A DNA stretch of 64,000 bases from contig NZ_NWTM01000001.1 of assembly GCF_004137795.1 (NCBI RefSeq), positions 3,010,035 through 3,074,034 of the forward strand. Direction: 5' to 3'. Position 1 is the first letter of the stretch. Every line of letters begins with the position of its first letter. This DNA comes from Pectobacterium zantedeschiae (GTDB lineage: Bacteria; Pseudomonadota; Gammaproteobacteria; Enterobacterales; Enterobacteriaceae). This document shows, piece after piece, positions 47,538-56,235 of the stretch. Both the position numbers and the translations under genes were made by a program. Under the pieces are notes generated by a model. The model saw only the letters and a list, made by a program, of their open reading frames with translations, searched no databases and was not told the DNA's origin.

Positions 47538-48532
47538 CACAATCCCCTTCGTCCTCGCGTTCGAAACGCCAATGGATCCTTCAGGCCATCCTGGTAATAG
47601 TGATGGTCTGGATAGCCTATCGCTTTTGGCTTGCCTACCAGCCCGAGCCTATACGGCTACAGGGACAAATCGAAGCACAGCAGTATTCAGTGTCTTCAAA
47701 AGTGCCGGGGCGTATTGCTGATGTGAGAGTAGAAAAAGGCCAGCAGCTTGAGGTTGGCGATCTCGTATTCACGCTTCTGACACCCGAACTGGATGCCAAG
47801 CTGGAGCAGGCGAAAGCGGGCGAAGCCGCAGCAGGCGCGGTTGCGTTGGAGGCTAGAACAGGCGCACGTGAACAGCAGATCGCCGCGGCAAAAGATCAGT
47901 GGCAAAAGGCCAAAGCCGGTTCCGAGCTAAGCAATAAGACCTATCTGCGCGTGCAAAATCTCTATCAGGAAGGCGTACTGCCGCTGCAAAAACGGGATGA
48001 GGCTAAAGCTTCATGGGATGCCGCACGCTACACCGAAGGGATGGCGTGGCAGGAATATCAAATGGCGCTGGAAGGCACCCGTAAAGAAACACAAATTGCC
48101 GCAGAGGAAAAAGCCCGTATGGCCGCCGGTTCCGTAGCCGAAGTTGAGGCTTATCTGGCAGAAGCGCGCGTCGTCAGCCCACATACGGGTGAGGTCAGCA
48201 ATGTGCTGCTACGCAACGGCGAAATTGCGCCACAGGGTTTTCCCGTGGTCACACTACTGGACATGAGCGACATTTGGATCCAACTGGCGGTGCGAGAAGA
48301 TCTCCTTGAGCGCTTTGCGATGGGTACCGAGTTTGAGGCGCGCATTCCGGCGCTGAACAACCAGACATTCCGGTTTAAGGTGTCTTACGTTTCCGTCATG
48401 GGAGATTTTGCGACATGGCGTGCAACGGATACCCGACAAGGGTTTGATATGCGTACGTTCGAAGTGGAAGCACGCCCAGTGCAACCGATTAGCGGACTGC
48501 GCGTTGGCATGAGCGCACTGGTAGAGATGTGA
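47534..48532 (+). CDS. HlyD-family periplasmic adaptor subunit
   Basis: A 332-residue membrane-fusion protein joining the inner-membrane permeases to the TolC-like duct. One N-terminal membrane anchor (WILQAILVIVMVWIAYRFW, about 14-33) is followed by a lipoyl/biotinyl half-motif 'GQIEAQQYSVSSKVPGRIADVRVEKGQQLEVGDLV', a long coiled coil (about 90-210) and a second lipoyl half ('ARVVSPHTGEVSNVLLRNGEI'). Comparable to YhiI and YbhG of E. coli. Its stop overlaps the next gene as TGATG. Confidence 0.92.
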   Translation: MTQSPSSSRSKRQWILQAILVIVMVWIAYRFWLAYQPEPIRLQGQIEAQQYSVSSKVPGRIADVRVEKGQQLEVGDLVFTLLTPELDAKLEQAKAGEAAAGAVALEARTGAREQQIAAAKDQWQKAKAGSELSNKTYLRVQNLYQEGVLPLQKRDEAKASWDAARYTEGMAWQEYQMALEGTRKETQIAAEEKARMAAGSVAEVEAYLAEARVVSPHTGEVSNVLLRNGEIAPQGFPVVTLLDMSDIWIQLAVREDLLERFAMGTEFEARIPALNNQTFRFKVSYVSVMGDFATWRATDTRQGFDMRTFEVEARPVQPISGLRVGMSALVEM

Positions 48533-49650
48533 TGATGCGCGAATGGAAGGCGCTGCGGCACGACCGCTGGGGGATGGCATTAGCGCTCTGGCTTCCCCTT
48601 TTCGCCATGTTGATTAGCGTGTGGACACTATCTGGCGCCATTGTCCGCGAACTCCCCATTGGCGTGATCGATTTGGACAACAGCACGATGTCGCGCCAGC
48701 TCGCGCGAGAATTGGATGCCTCATCCTCTTTCGACCTGAACCATCAGTTCTCAACGGTGGCAGAAGGTGCAACGTCATTACGCGGCGGCGAGATCTACGC
48801 GCTGGTAGTGATTCCACGCCATTTTGAGCGCGATATCCGCCTGGGAACATTACCCACCATTACCGCCTGGAATAACGGGCAGTTTGTACTGATTGCCAAA
48901 GTCATCAACAGCGCGTTATCACTGGTGGCAGGTACCTTTAACGGACAAATTGCCGTCGTGCAGGCGTTATCTCAGGGAGCCGTCGTTCCCGAAGCTAAAG
49001 GGCGGGCGGTGCCAATTAGCGGGCAGATTACCGCACTGTTTAACCAGAATGCCAACTACGCCCAGTTTTTGCTGAATGCGATTATTCCCTCGATCTGGTC
49101 TGTGCTGCTCGCGCTGTACGGCTTAAATACGCTGGCTCGGGAGGATCGCCATGGATCCCTCTGGCTACCAGAGAACCATACTGCCGCCATCGGTTATAAA
49201 TTCCTGACGCACTGGCTGATTGGCTGGGCATGGGGCGGCATCTGGAGCTATGGGTTGTATAGCCTGCTTGATTACCCGCTCAACGGTTCACCGCTGCTGC
49301 TATTTATCGCAATCGGTGTGACCGCCGGTGCCTGTATCGCATTGGGCATGGCCTTCTATGCGCTGATTCGCGACCCAGCACGCGCGGTCTCCATTGTCGG
49401 GGCATTAATGGCCCCTGGGCTGGCGTTCATGGGTATCACCTTTCCGGCAGCGGCAATGGAGACATTCGCCACATTCTGGCGGCAGTTACTGCCCGTCGCT
49501 CACTATGGCGATATCGCGATTGCCATCACCAGCTACGGTGCAGGGATCGCTCAGATCGCACCGGCGTTGACCGCACTCGCCTTATTCTGGCTGCTGCTAC
49601 CGCTCACGCTGTGGCGCTATCGGCCGGGTGACAAGGAGGCAACATGCTGA
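48532..49650 (+). CDS. ABC-2 type transporter permease
   Basis: A 372-residue inner-membrane permease with one N-terminal membrane helix, a periplasmic domain of about 150 residues ('IGVIDLDNSTMSRQLARELDA') and five to six C-terminal helices, typical of the ABC-2 (YhhJ/YbhR) group. I start it at ATG 48532, overlapping the HlyD stop. No ATPase gene is found in the operon, so energy must come from an ATPase elsewhere. Confidence 0.88.
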   Translation: MMREWKALRHDRWGMALALWLPLFAMLISVWTLSGAIVRELPIGVIDLDNSTMSRQLARELDASSSFDLNHQFSTVAEGATSLRGGEIYALVVIPRHFERDIRLGTLPTITAWNNGQFVLIAKVINSALSLVAGTFNGQIAVVQALSQGAVVPEAKGRAVPISGQITALFNQNANYAQFLLNAIIPSIWSVLLALYGLNTLAREDRHGSLWLPENHTAAIGYKFLTHWLIGWAWGGIWSYGLYSLLDYPLNGSPLLLFIAIGVTAGACIALGMAFYALIRDPARAVSIVGALMAPGLAFMGITFPAAAMETFATFWRQLLPVAHYGDIAIAITSYGAGIAQIAPALTALALFWLLLPLTLWRYRPGDKEATC

Positions 49651-50837
49651 CATTCGCCACTCTCATCCGGTTTGAGCTGCGCACCTTACTGCGCGATCCG
49701 ACCATCTTGCTCACCCTGTTCGGCGGGATCCTGCTCTATTCGTTTCTCTATCCGCGCCCTTACCTCGCGCAAACGCCGCGTGAACTTCCAGTGGTGCTGG
49801 TCGATGAAGATGGAACCCAGCTTTCGCGACGTCTGGCGTTTATGGCGGATGCCACGCCAGAGGTACGGTTAGTGGCGCAGCGCAATACGCTAGATGAAGC
49901 AAAAATGCTGCTTTTACATGGCGAAGCGAAAGGAATTCTCTATATTCCGCGCCATTTTTATCGCGACATCATGCAGGGAAAAAGCGTCACGGTAAGTTAT
50001 TCAGCAGATGCCAGCTACTTTCTGATCTACGGCGCAATTGCGCAGTCTCTGGCGACAGTCGGGGGAACTGCCGGTGCAGAGGTTAAAATCTCACGCCTGC
50101 TTGCCCAGGGGGAAGGGATACCCGCAGCCAGCTCGCAGTGGCAGGCAATGTCCCTAAATGCTGTGCCAGTATTTAACCCAACCATGGGCTATGTCGATTA
50201 CGTCGTCCCTGCTGTTTTCATGTTGATACTGCATCAGATTTTGCTGATGGGATGCGGCCTGCTCGGTGCCGGACAAAATCAACGCACGCGATCTGGCGAC
50301 GTTCGCTACTGGCAATATGCCGCACCGTGGCGCTTGCTTCTGGCACGTACGTTAGTCGTTGGCGGTGCTTATCTTCTCTCGCTGCTCTACATGCTCGGTT
50401 TTTGTCTCGATGCCTACGGTATTGCACGCGAGGCTAGCATGGGCCAACTGCTGCTGTTTACACTGCCTTTTCTGCTCTCGACGCTGTGGCTCGGCGTGGT
50501 GCTGGGAGCCGCCTTTACGCGCAAAGACCTCCCTAGTCAGGCGGTGCTACTCTCTTCCATTCCGATTGTCTTTCTTTCTGGCTTCATCTGGCCCGTAGAA
50601 ATGATCCCTGCCCCTCTGAACTGGCTTGCACAGTGGATTCCCGCGGTATTCACGATTCAGGGAATATTGCGGCTTAACCAAATGGGCGCTGATTTTGCCC
50701 AGATCGGCGAATTTTGGTGGCATTTGTGGATGCTGGCCGCGCTGTACGGACTGCTGGCGTGGGGCATGCTCGGGTACCGGCAGCGGCAATACCGACGGGA
50801 AGATCGGGCCGCACGTCGATGGCTGGAACATTATTGA
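49644..50837 (+). CDS. ABC-2 type transporter permease (second subunit)
   Basis: A 397-residue paralogue of the preceding permease with the same layout: helix at about 18-38, periplasmic domain with 'LPVVLVDEDGTQLSRRLAFMADA', then C-terminal helices. Its ATG overlaps the previous stop by 7 bases, with AAGGAGGC upstream. The two permeases probably form a heterodimer. Similar pairs occur as YbhS/YbhR. It is the last gene of the exporter operon and is followed by a bidirectional terminator. Confidence 0.88.
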   Translation: MLTFATLIRFELRTLLRDPTILLTLFGGILLYSFLYPRPYLAQTPRELPVVLVDEDGTQLSRRLAFMADATPEVRLVAQRNTLDEAKMLLLHGEAKGILYIPRHFYRDIMQGKSVTVSYSADASYFLIYGAIAQSLATVGGTAGAEVKISRLLAQGEGIPAASSQWQAMSLNAVPVFNPTMGYVDYVVPAVFMLILHQILLMGCGLLGAGQNQRTRSGDVRYWQYAAPWRLLLARTLVVGGAYLLSLLYMLGFCLDAYGIAREASMGQLLLFTLPFLLSTLWLGVVLGAAFTRKDLPSQAVLLSSIPIVFLSGFIWPVEMIPAPLNWLAQWIPAVFTIQGILRLNQMGADFAQIGEFWWHLWMLAALYGLLAWGMLGYRQRQYRREDRAARRWLEHY

Positions 50838-50870
50838 TACACAGAAAGCATTGCCGATATCAGAAAGAAT

Positions 50871-50898
50871 AACGTCCCGACGGTTGCGCCGGGACGTT
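50871..50898. terminator. Bidirectional terminator between exporter and hydrolase genes
   Basis: AACGTCCCG / CGGGACGTT with a 10-base loop, sitting between converging genes (stops at 50837 and 50915). On the minus strand it is followed by ATTCTTTCTG, a modest U-tract. Confidence 0.75.
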
Positions 50899-50914
50899 GG
50901 CGCAAAAACGTCGC

Positions 50915-52075
50915 TTAGTGCTTTATCGTGTCAGCGTGCAAATTTTTCAGTACGAAAGGGACAGAATCACGCAGTGAAACGTTAACGGTTTCATCATGGT
51001 CCATCCCCTTATATTCATGCACATCAACCCGCGTTCCGGCTTTAGCCACATCACGAGCGAATACGCGCTGCATGATAGCGGGTACATCAATATCCTTCGT
51101 CCCTGTACCAATAAATACCGGATGAGCAATTTTCAGGGTGTTATAACGCAAACTTGCGGTTTGGCTGTCCAGCAATCCTTGTGTGGCAGGCTTCAGACTA
51201 TTGCCCGCATTCAGGCCATCATCCATGACCTTTTTCGTTAACGCATCGATACACATTTCACGCGCAGCGGACACATCCGCAGCGGCTTTCGGCGTGAAAT
51301 AATCATCAATGTTCAGCCCTTGTTTTGTATCGGCGGCGGACAGATAAATATACATCGCATAGGGAATTTTCGGATCGCCTCCCTCTTTCACCCCACCGCC
51401 ACCAGCAAAAAGCGCCGCCGCAGAGGTCTTGTCATCAAAATAAGGGATACCGGTCAACACGGTTGAGACAATATGCAGATCCGGCGCATACTCAGGCTGA
51501 TAGCCCACACTGGCAAAGGCCGCATGTGCCCCTTGCGATTGCCCCACCATGGTCAACTGATTGCGTAGCGGGAATGCGCCAAGTGCGGCTTTCACGCCGT
51601 CCAACACGCTCCAGGCTTCTGCTCGCGCATTGAGATAGTGGTGCAACCCCGAAGATCCAAGCCCCGCATAGTCCGGGGCCACAATGGCAAAACCCAGCGA
51701 CAGCCACGTATTTAGATACTGCGCATCACGCGCTGAACGCGGGTTAAGAGAAGGTGCACAGGTTGTCTGCACGCCTACCGTCCCATGCGCCCATACCACG
51801 ACGGGCCAGCCCCCTTTTGGCGTTTCGCCTTTCGGGATGAAAACGACACCAGTGTCTTCACGCGGACTTTTCCCATCCACACCGCTCAGAGAGCGATACC
51901 GGATCAGGTACTGCTCCGCCGCCTCCCGTAAGCCATTTTTCGCATCTAGCGTCGTTTTTCCTATCAACGAGCCAGGAGACGTCGTTTCCGCCGTAGAAAA
52001 CAGAGGGGTCATACCAATGGATATAATGAAAAATAACGTCAGGAGTTTTCGCAGTATCTGAGGAAAATAGAACAT
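50915..52075 (-). CDS. Secreted alpha/beta hydrolase (lipase/esterase-like)
   Basis: A 386-residue exported hydrolase. The start at 52075 (MFYFPQILRKL...) is supported by GGAGAGATGCC upstream and gives a signal peptide of about 29 residues cleaved near STAET. The catalytic core shows 'VVVWAHGTVG' (oxyanion hole region), the nucleophile elbow 'GQSQGAHA' (G-x-S-x-G, Ser near 190), an acid such as the Asp in 'GTKDIDVP', and the final His in 'YKGMDHDE'. This order resembles bacterial secretory lipases acting on lipids or feruloyl-type esters. Substrate not determined. Confidence 0.85.
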   Translation of the reverse strand: MFYFPQILRKLLTLFFIISIGMTPLFSTAETTSPGSLIGKTTLDAKNGLREAAEQYLIRYRSLSGVDGKSPREDTGVVFIPKGETPKGGWPVVVWAHGTVGVQTTCAPSLNPRSARDAQYLNTWLSLGFAIVAPDYAGLGSSGLHHYLNARAEAWSVLDGVKAALGAFPLRNQLTMVGQSQGAHAAFASVGYQPEYAPDLHIVSTVLTGIPYFDDKTSAAALFAGGGGVKEGGDPKIPYAMYIYLSAADTKQGLNIDDYFTPKAAADVSAAREMCIDALTKKVMDDGLNAGNSLKPATQGLLDSQTASLRYNTLKIAHPVFIGTGTKDIDVPAIMQRVFARDVAKAGTRVDVHEYKGMDHDETVNVSLRDSVPFVLKNLHADTIKH

Positions 52076-52195
52076 GGCATCTCTCCAGGGTGATTGAATT
52101 TCACACGCCCCTAGAAGATAGCTCAACTCTCCATTACCAATTAATTCAATAAATAACCAATTGCTAGCAATAGCAAAACATTCATCGACTAAGAC

Positions 52196-52238
52196 GCGGC
52201 CTCAAGCCACATCATGCAATGATGCTCTCGGAGGCCGC
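52196..52238 (-). terminator. Hairpin after roxA
   Basis: GCGGCCTC pairs with GAGGCCGC (52196-52203 with 52231-52238), and inside it CATCAT can pair with ATGATG around GCA. It begins 15 bases beyond the roxA stop on the minus strand. Confidence 0.65.
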
Positions 52239-52252
52239 AACGGAGAAGGATA

Positions 52253-53374
52253 TTATTCGTCGAAGAACCAGTAACCCTGATTAACCAGCCCGGTTAATTC
52301 AGCCACAAAAGCCGGATTCTCCAGCGCCTCACCCAGCTCTTTTTTACCGATAACGGTGTAACGACACAACGCATCTGCCGCTTTCGGATCGACAGTATCA
52401 AGCCGTTCGTTGTTGATGAAGTAGCTACCACCAACTTGCAGCATCCGCAGCCCACTCAGACGCGTCAACACGTCGCCGTCCATCAGTGCGCCCACAATCT
52501 CGTCCTGCTCGTAAGGCGGCTCCGCCGGAGCGATATCCAACTCGTGGCGTGGCGTCGTCACAAAGCGACCAAACCACTGTTTCAGCGCTTCCGGCTGATT
52601 AATCACATCGATCATCATCTCGCGCAGACGGTCAAATTCATAGTCTTCAACCCGCCCTGGATGCTCCCGACAGGTCAAATCAGGGTCACTATAATGTTCA
52701 CCGCCGAGATCGTTTTCCAGCACGTAGTCAGCAAAGCTGCTGATTAAGTCTCTACCATTCGGACCACGGAACCCCACGGAATAGTTGAGCGCGGTTTCAT
52801 GCGTAAAACCATCGTGCGGGAAACCTGGCGGGATATAGAGAATGTCGCCCGGTTCAAGATCTTCATCAATGATAGGCGGGAACGGATCAACATGTAGCAG
52901 AGCAGGATGCGGGCAGAACTGACGCATCGGCAATTTATCGCCCACGCGCCAACGGCGGCTGCCCATCCCCTGAATGATGAAGACATCGTACTGATCGATA
53001 TGTGGGCCAACACCGCCGCCCGGTACGGAAAAGGAGATCATCAGGTCATCTAAACGCCAGTCTGGCAACACGCGGAACGGGCGCACGAGTTCAGCAGACG
53101 GCGCATGCCAGTGATTCACCGCCTGAGCCAGCAGTGACCAACCGGTTTCACCCAGATTATCAAAATGCTCAAACGGCCCGTTGCTGGCCTGCCACTGACC
53201 ATTTTTATAGCTGACTAAACGGCTATCGACCTCCGCCTCCATCGCCAGACCAGCCAACTCATCTGGCGTAATCGGATCGACAAAATTCGGAAAAGCATTC
53301 TTCAATACAACAGGTTGTTTTTGCCAGTATTTTTCTAAGAATTCGGGCCAATTAAGATTAAGTTGGTAAGCCAT
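52253..53374 (-). CDS. roxA: Ribosomal protein uL16 3-hydroxylase RoxA (YcfD)
   Basis: Fe(II)/2-oxoglutarate oxygenase that hydroxylates an arginine of ribosomal protein L16. The 373-residue length fits YcfD. The JmjC/cupin core has H125-x-D127 ('GPHIDQYDVF') and H187 ('GFPHDGF') as iron ligands; the C-terminal winged-helix and dimerisation part is present. The N-terminal 'MAYQLNLNWPEFLEKYWQKQPVVLKNAF' in pieces matches the family. A single-gene unit followed by a hairpin. Confidence 0.95.
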   Translation of the reverse strand: MAYQLNLNWPEFLEKYWQKQPVVLKNAFPNFVDPITPDELAGLAMEAEVDSRLVSYKNGQWQASNGPFEHFDNLGETGWSLLAQAVNHWHAPSAELVRPFRVLPDWRLDDLMISFSVPGGGVGPHIDQYDVFIIQGMGSRRWRVGDKLPMRQFCPHPALLHVDPFPPIIDEDLEPGDILYIPPGFPHDGFTHETALNYSVGFRGPNGRDLISSFADYVLENDLGGEHYSDPDLTCREHPGRVEDYEFDRLREMMIDVINQPEALKQWFGRFVTTPRHELDIAPAEPPYEQDEIVGALMDGDVLTRLSGLRMLQVGGSYFINNERLDTVDPKAADALCRYTVIGKKELGEALENPAFVAELTGLVNQGYWFFDE

Positions 53375-53464
53375 GCGTTCACACCAGTGAGAAGAGAGAC
53401 GGGCGTGATTATAAAGAGGGTAATGTCTGGCCTACCTTGTCATTGGTCAATGAGCGGATAACTA

Positions 53465-53893
53465 TCATGCAGCCTGCATGTTTTTCTTTATTAGATAATG
53501 CCTTAACATGCCTTCCTCAGGAAAATCAGGTAAAGACATTTGTAGCTGATAACCTTGCTTTTCATAGAAGGGAAGTGCCTGAAAACTAAACGTATCCACA
53601 AGCGCATGGCGGCACCCAAGACGAATCGCTTCCTGTTCCGCTTCTCTCACTAAAGCGCTGCCGAGCTTCAGGCCTCTGGATTCTTCTCCTACCCACAAAT
53701 AATCAATACACAGCCACAACCCTTTACGCATTGCAATCAGCCCGCCCGTCATCACTCCGGCGCTATTTCGGTGAAAAATACCCAATTGCCCAAAAGATGC
53801 AGGGCTAATAAATTGACGGTTGTAGCTTCTAAGGCCAGCAAAAAGCGCATCCCGATCGTTATCGGTAATGTCGTGCGTCACGATTAATTCCAC
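53465..53893 (-). CDS. GNAT-family N-acetyltransferase
   Basis: A 142-residue GNAT protein. The acetyl-CoA binding motif A is '[23 protein letters not shown]' with R-G-x-K-L-G, and the final beta segment reads 'FYEKQGYQL'. The substrate is unknown; small GNAT proteins of this kind acetylate antibiotics, amino acids or proteins. No partner gene adjoins it. Confidence 0.9.
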   Translation of the reverse strand: MELIVTHDITDNDRDALFAGLRSYNRQFISPASFGQLGIFHRNSAGVMTGGLIAMRKGLWLCIDYLWVGEESRGLKLGSALVREAEQEAIRLGCRHALVDTFSFQALPFYEKQGYQLQMSLPDFPEEGMLRHYLIKKNMQAA

Positions 53894-53988
53894 GAGTCCT
53901 CCAGAAGAATAGAAATTATAAAATTTAACAATATGAATATAATAAATATTATTTTTTATTCACCACAAAAATTAGCCTCAACGAATAA

Positions 53989-54022
53989 GATGTCTAAACC
54001 GTATTTTTTCGGTTTAGACATC
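53989..54022. terminator. Perfect hairpin downstream of the phospholipase-D-like fragment
   Basis: A 13-base inverted repeat GATGTCTAAACCG / CGGTTTAGACATC with an 8-base T-rich loop, 14 bases past the stop at 54036 of the minus-strand gene. The stretch 53894-53988 is AT-rich and without genes. Confidence 0.75.
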
Positions 54023-54035
54023 CAGAGAGAAAACG

Positions 54036-54446
54036 TTAAGACTGAATCAAACGTTGCTGTAGGCAACTCTTTATAGTCTCGATTTCCGGTGTAAGATTCT
54101 TTCCCCGATAAACCAGAGACGTATCATAGCGAACATTCCAATTATCCCGAGATGCACTAAACCAGTTAAAAGAACCTACACACAACAAATTATCATCGCC
54201 AATAACAATTTTGCTGTGCACGCGATTCACCAATCTGGTCTTAATACCGCTTGATTGAAGATGCGCAAGCGTTTTAGACAATTTGATTTTCTTTTCATTC
54301 TCAACATCACAATCATGATGTTCAGTATTAAAGTCCCGATCGGTCACGACAAGAATATCAACACCGCGCTGACGAGCCTCAGCCATTGAACTCAGAAAAC
54401 CGGTCTGCTCCATCCGTTTCAGTGATATCCAGGGGGAAACAACCAT
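54036..54446 (-). pseudogene. Phospholipase-D-like domain fragment, 5' end broken
   Basis: 136 residues contain one complete HKD motif ('HSKIVIGDDNLLCVGSFNW', H-x-K-x4-D) as in the phospholipase D/nuclease superfamily. The apparent N-terminus 'MVVSPWISLKRM' is normally internal: in related proteins it follows a helix of the type 'ASLISAVKK'. That helix is readable just upstream in another frame across a run of five A (near 54451), and soon reaches a stop. So this is a frameshifted, truncated remnant of a larger protein. It could still give a short single-HKD nuclease. Confidence 0.65.
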
Positions 54447-54573
54447 GACTTTTTACGGCAGAGATGAGGGAAGCGATCTCCCAGATAAGAAGGATAGCAA
54501 ATCTGACAAACGGTGAATTTATATCCGCCCCCTAATCCTCTGGATGTCAATGGACGAAGAAAGACCACTGTGG

Positions 54574-54609
54574 ACAAAACAGACAAAACAGACAAAACAG
54601 ACAAAACAG
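54574..54609. repeat. Four tandem copies of ACAAAACAG
   Basis: A perfect 9-base unit repeated four times. In one frame (minus strand) it would read a Leu-Ser-Val repeat, but no gene is credible. It is in the gap between the truncated phospholipase-D-like gene and the att-like repeat and may vary in copy number between strains. Confidence 0.9.
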
Positions 54610-54670
54610 CAGAGAGTAAATTAAAATTTTATTTTACAGATAGATATTAAAGTTACCGGACGATTACGGA

Positions 54671-54728
54671 CATAAAAAAAGCCACCCTAAGGTGATTTAA
54701 TTTCATACTACTGCAAGGCCTGACTCGC
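54671..54728 (-). repeat. Direct repeat, decayed copy of the leuX 3'-end att site
   Basis: This block matches 56236-56300: both read CATAAAAAAA, GCCACCCT, AGGTGA, TTAATTT, CATACTA and then a remnant of the tRNA 3' end (CTGCAAGGCCTGACTCG here, against GTGCGAAGGCCGGACTCG). The two copies bound a 1.6 kb segment. It is interpreted as the far attachment site of an integrated element. Confidence 0.7.
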
Positions 54729-54752
54729 ACAAAGTACACCATAGCCTGAGAG

Positions 54753-55265
54753 TCAGAATCTGCGTGATTCAATATGCTGAAGAATAACCTCTACGGCTTG
54801 TTCTGGCGTTAACACTGAAGTATCTAGGGTGATATCAGTGGATAACCAAGCTTCATATTGGCGAGTGACGACTTTCTGCCAGTCGGGCAGTACATGCCCA
54901 GCAATATCTGCGCTGCGATGTTCAACCCTCTCCTTATGCTGCGCTTTATCGGAACAGGTAATTTCAATTTCCAACGCAGGTGCTGCACTTTCTGAAGCCA
55001 CATCTCGCCATGCCTGCCGAGTAATGGCGAGAGGATTTACCGAATCGGCAATGACGTTGTTTCCTAACTTAAGATTGTCCGCAGCGATAGCATACGCGAC
55101 CAGATATCCGGCAGGCCCCATATCAGACATTGTGATTTTTTCTGACCGAATCAGTGATTGTTCGATAGAGTCGATACGCAGCCAGACCGCATTCAGTCTG
55201 GTTGCCAATAAACGAGCAATAGTTGATTTCCCAGTTCCCGGTAACCCACCAAAAATGATTAACAT
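54753..55265 (-). CDS. P-loop kinase of the AAA_33 (zeta-like) type
   Basis: A 170-residue nucleotide-binding protein starting MLIIFGGLPGTGKSTIARLL (Walker A GLPGTGKS). I use the ATG at 55265, which places the P-loop at residue 7. It has 'WLRIDSIEQSL' after the P-loop and a lid-like stretch 'KERVEHRSADIAGHVLPDW'. Such kinases phosphorylate small molecules or nucleotide sugars; zeta-toxin-like function is possible but no antitoxin partner is apparent. It lies inside the att-flanked segment with the ParDE genes. Confidence 0.82.
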   Translation of the reverse strand: MLIIFGGLPGTGKSTIARLLATRLNAVWLRIDSIEQSLIRSEKITMSDMGPAGYLVAYAIAADNLKLGNNVIADSVNPLAITRQAWRDVASESAAPALEIEITCSDKAQHKERVEHRSADIAGHVLPDWQKVVTRQYEAWLSTDITLDTSVLTPEQAVEVILQHIESRRF

Positions 55266-55312
55266 GAGCGTCCTTATATGACTACAAGCAGGCCTAGATA
55301 TAACAATGAAAT

Positions 55313-55588
55313 TCAGCGATCTTCTCGTGTATGCCAAAGATCGACGATATAGATAGTATCGTGCTGAATCTCATAGTGAACTTCATAATCATCAAACAAA
55401 ATCTTTCTCACCTCGCGTGGTTCATATCTTGTCTGAGATACGCCGATTCTCGGATGGTCAGAAAGCCCCGTGGTTCCGATGATCAAGCGATCTAACACCT
55501 CGTCAGCATGAGGCCGACTGTACCGGCTGGCAAACCCATAAATACGTTCCAAGCCATCCTGTGCCTTTTGCGTCCAACGTATTTCCAT
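55313..55588 (-). CDS. parE: ParE-family toxin
   Basis: A 91-residue RelE/ParE-superfamily toxin ('MEIRWTQKAQDGLERIYGFA', 'ADEVLDRLIIGTTGLSDHPRIG', 'EVRKILFDDYEVHYEI', 'IYIVDLWHTRE'). ParE members usually poison DNA gyrase. The order is antitoxin first with a 3-base gap to the toxin, the normal arrangement. Confidence 0.9.
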   Translation of the reverse strand: MEIRWTQKAQDGLERIYGFASRYSRPHADEVLDRLIIGTTGLSDHPRIGVSQTRYEPREVRKILFDDYEVHYEIQHDTIYIVDLWHTREDR

Positions 55589-55591
55589 TGA

Positions 55592-55840
55592 TTATGACTG
55601 TTTCAGTTTGTTGGCGAAGTCGATCACATCTGCATGGCTTACTACTCTTCCCGCATCGACATCAGCAAGACCTTTCAAAATCCGCTGATGCCGCCGCTCT
55701 CTCTCTTCAATCATTGCGGTCAGCGCTTCTTTAATCACCCAGCTTTTGGATCTATCCAATTCAATAGCCAGGCTTTCAACCGCAGCCGCAAGCTCAGCGG
55801 GTATCTGAGCACTGATCGTATGTTTCGCGGGTTGTCCCAT
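55592..55840 (-). CDS. parD: ParD-like ribbon-helix-helix antitoxin
   Basis: An 82-residue antitoxin with an N-terminal ribbon-helix-helix ('HTISAQIPAELAAAVESLA', 'RSKSWVIKEAL') and a C-terminal toxin-binding tail. The start at 55840 (MGQPAK) has AAAAGG at the right distance; a GTG at 55849 coincides with the ribosome site itself. It should neutralise the toxin encoded just downstream and repress the pair. Confidence 0.9.
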   Translation of the reverse strand: MGQPAKHTISAQIPAELAAAVESLAIELDRSKSWVIKEALTAMIEERERRHQRILKGLADVDAGRVVSHADVIDFANKLKQS

Positions 55841-56008
55841 GAGCATCACCTTTTAATAAAAGTTAATAACACTTATTAAAATAGCATGATTCTATTAGCG
55901 TCACTACCTGTGACAGGTACCACATCAGCATCCCTACTACATCATGCGCTCACCTCGCCGCCAACATCCCCGGATAGTGTTTGGCGATAATGTCGTTCAT
56001 CTGATCGA

Positions 56009-56087
56009 TCAAGTCAGGGCGTTTAAAGGTGAGATGCCCGGTGCCAGCATCTTCTGTTTGCCGCCAAAGCGATACTGTAAGCGCCAT
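56009..56087 (-). pseudogene. Relic of a P4-type integrase gene
   Basis: The leader and the MALT start of a P4-family tyrosine recombinase are intact (start 56087, preceded by GGGAGGGCC). Shortly after, another frame reads 'YRFGGKQKMLAPGIS', a conserved P4 integrase N-terminal segment, before a stop. About 35 codons between the two parts and everything after are deleted. Its position and direction, about 150 bases from the leuX-like repeat, are those of an integrase beside its att site. Confidence 0.72.
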
Positions 56088-56100
56088 GTTTAGGCCCTCC

Positions 56101-56160
56101 CTGTTGGTATATGCATTATCGAACCGGAAATACCATCATCTGTACCAACAACTGTTGGTA
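56101..56160. repeat. TACCAACA inverted repeats upstream of the integrase relic
   Basis: A perfect palindrome TACCAACA-AC-TGTTGGTA at 56143-56160 plus a third half-site CTGTTGGTAT at 56101-56110. Repeats of this kind lie before P4-like integrase genes and probably bind the integrase, which represses its own gene. Confidence 0.7.
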
Positions 56161-56235
56161 GATGTACGTTGAAATCGGTTGACCCTGAGAGAGTTAATAT
56201 ATAGCGGGAAAGGGGGATAAATACTGGATTTTAGG

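Noticed and set aside
54419-54604. A 61-residue ORF reading MSVLSVLSVLS
   Set aside because: It arises from the ACAAAACAG tandem repeat and has no supporting signals.
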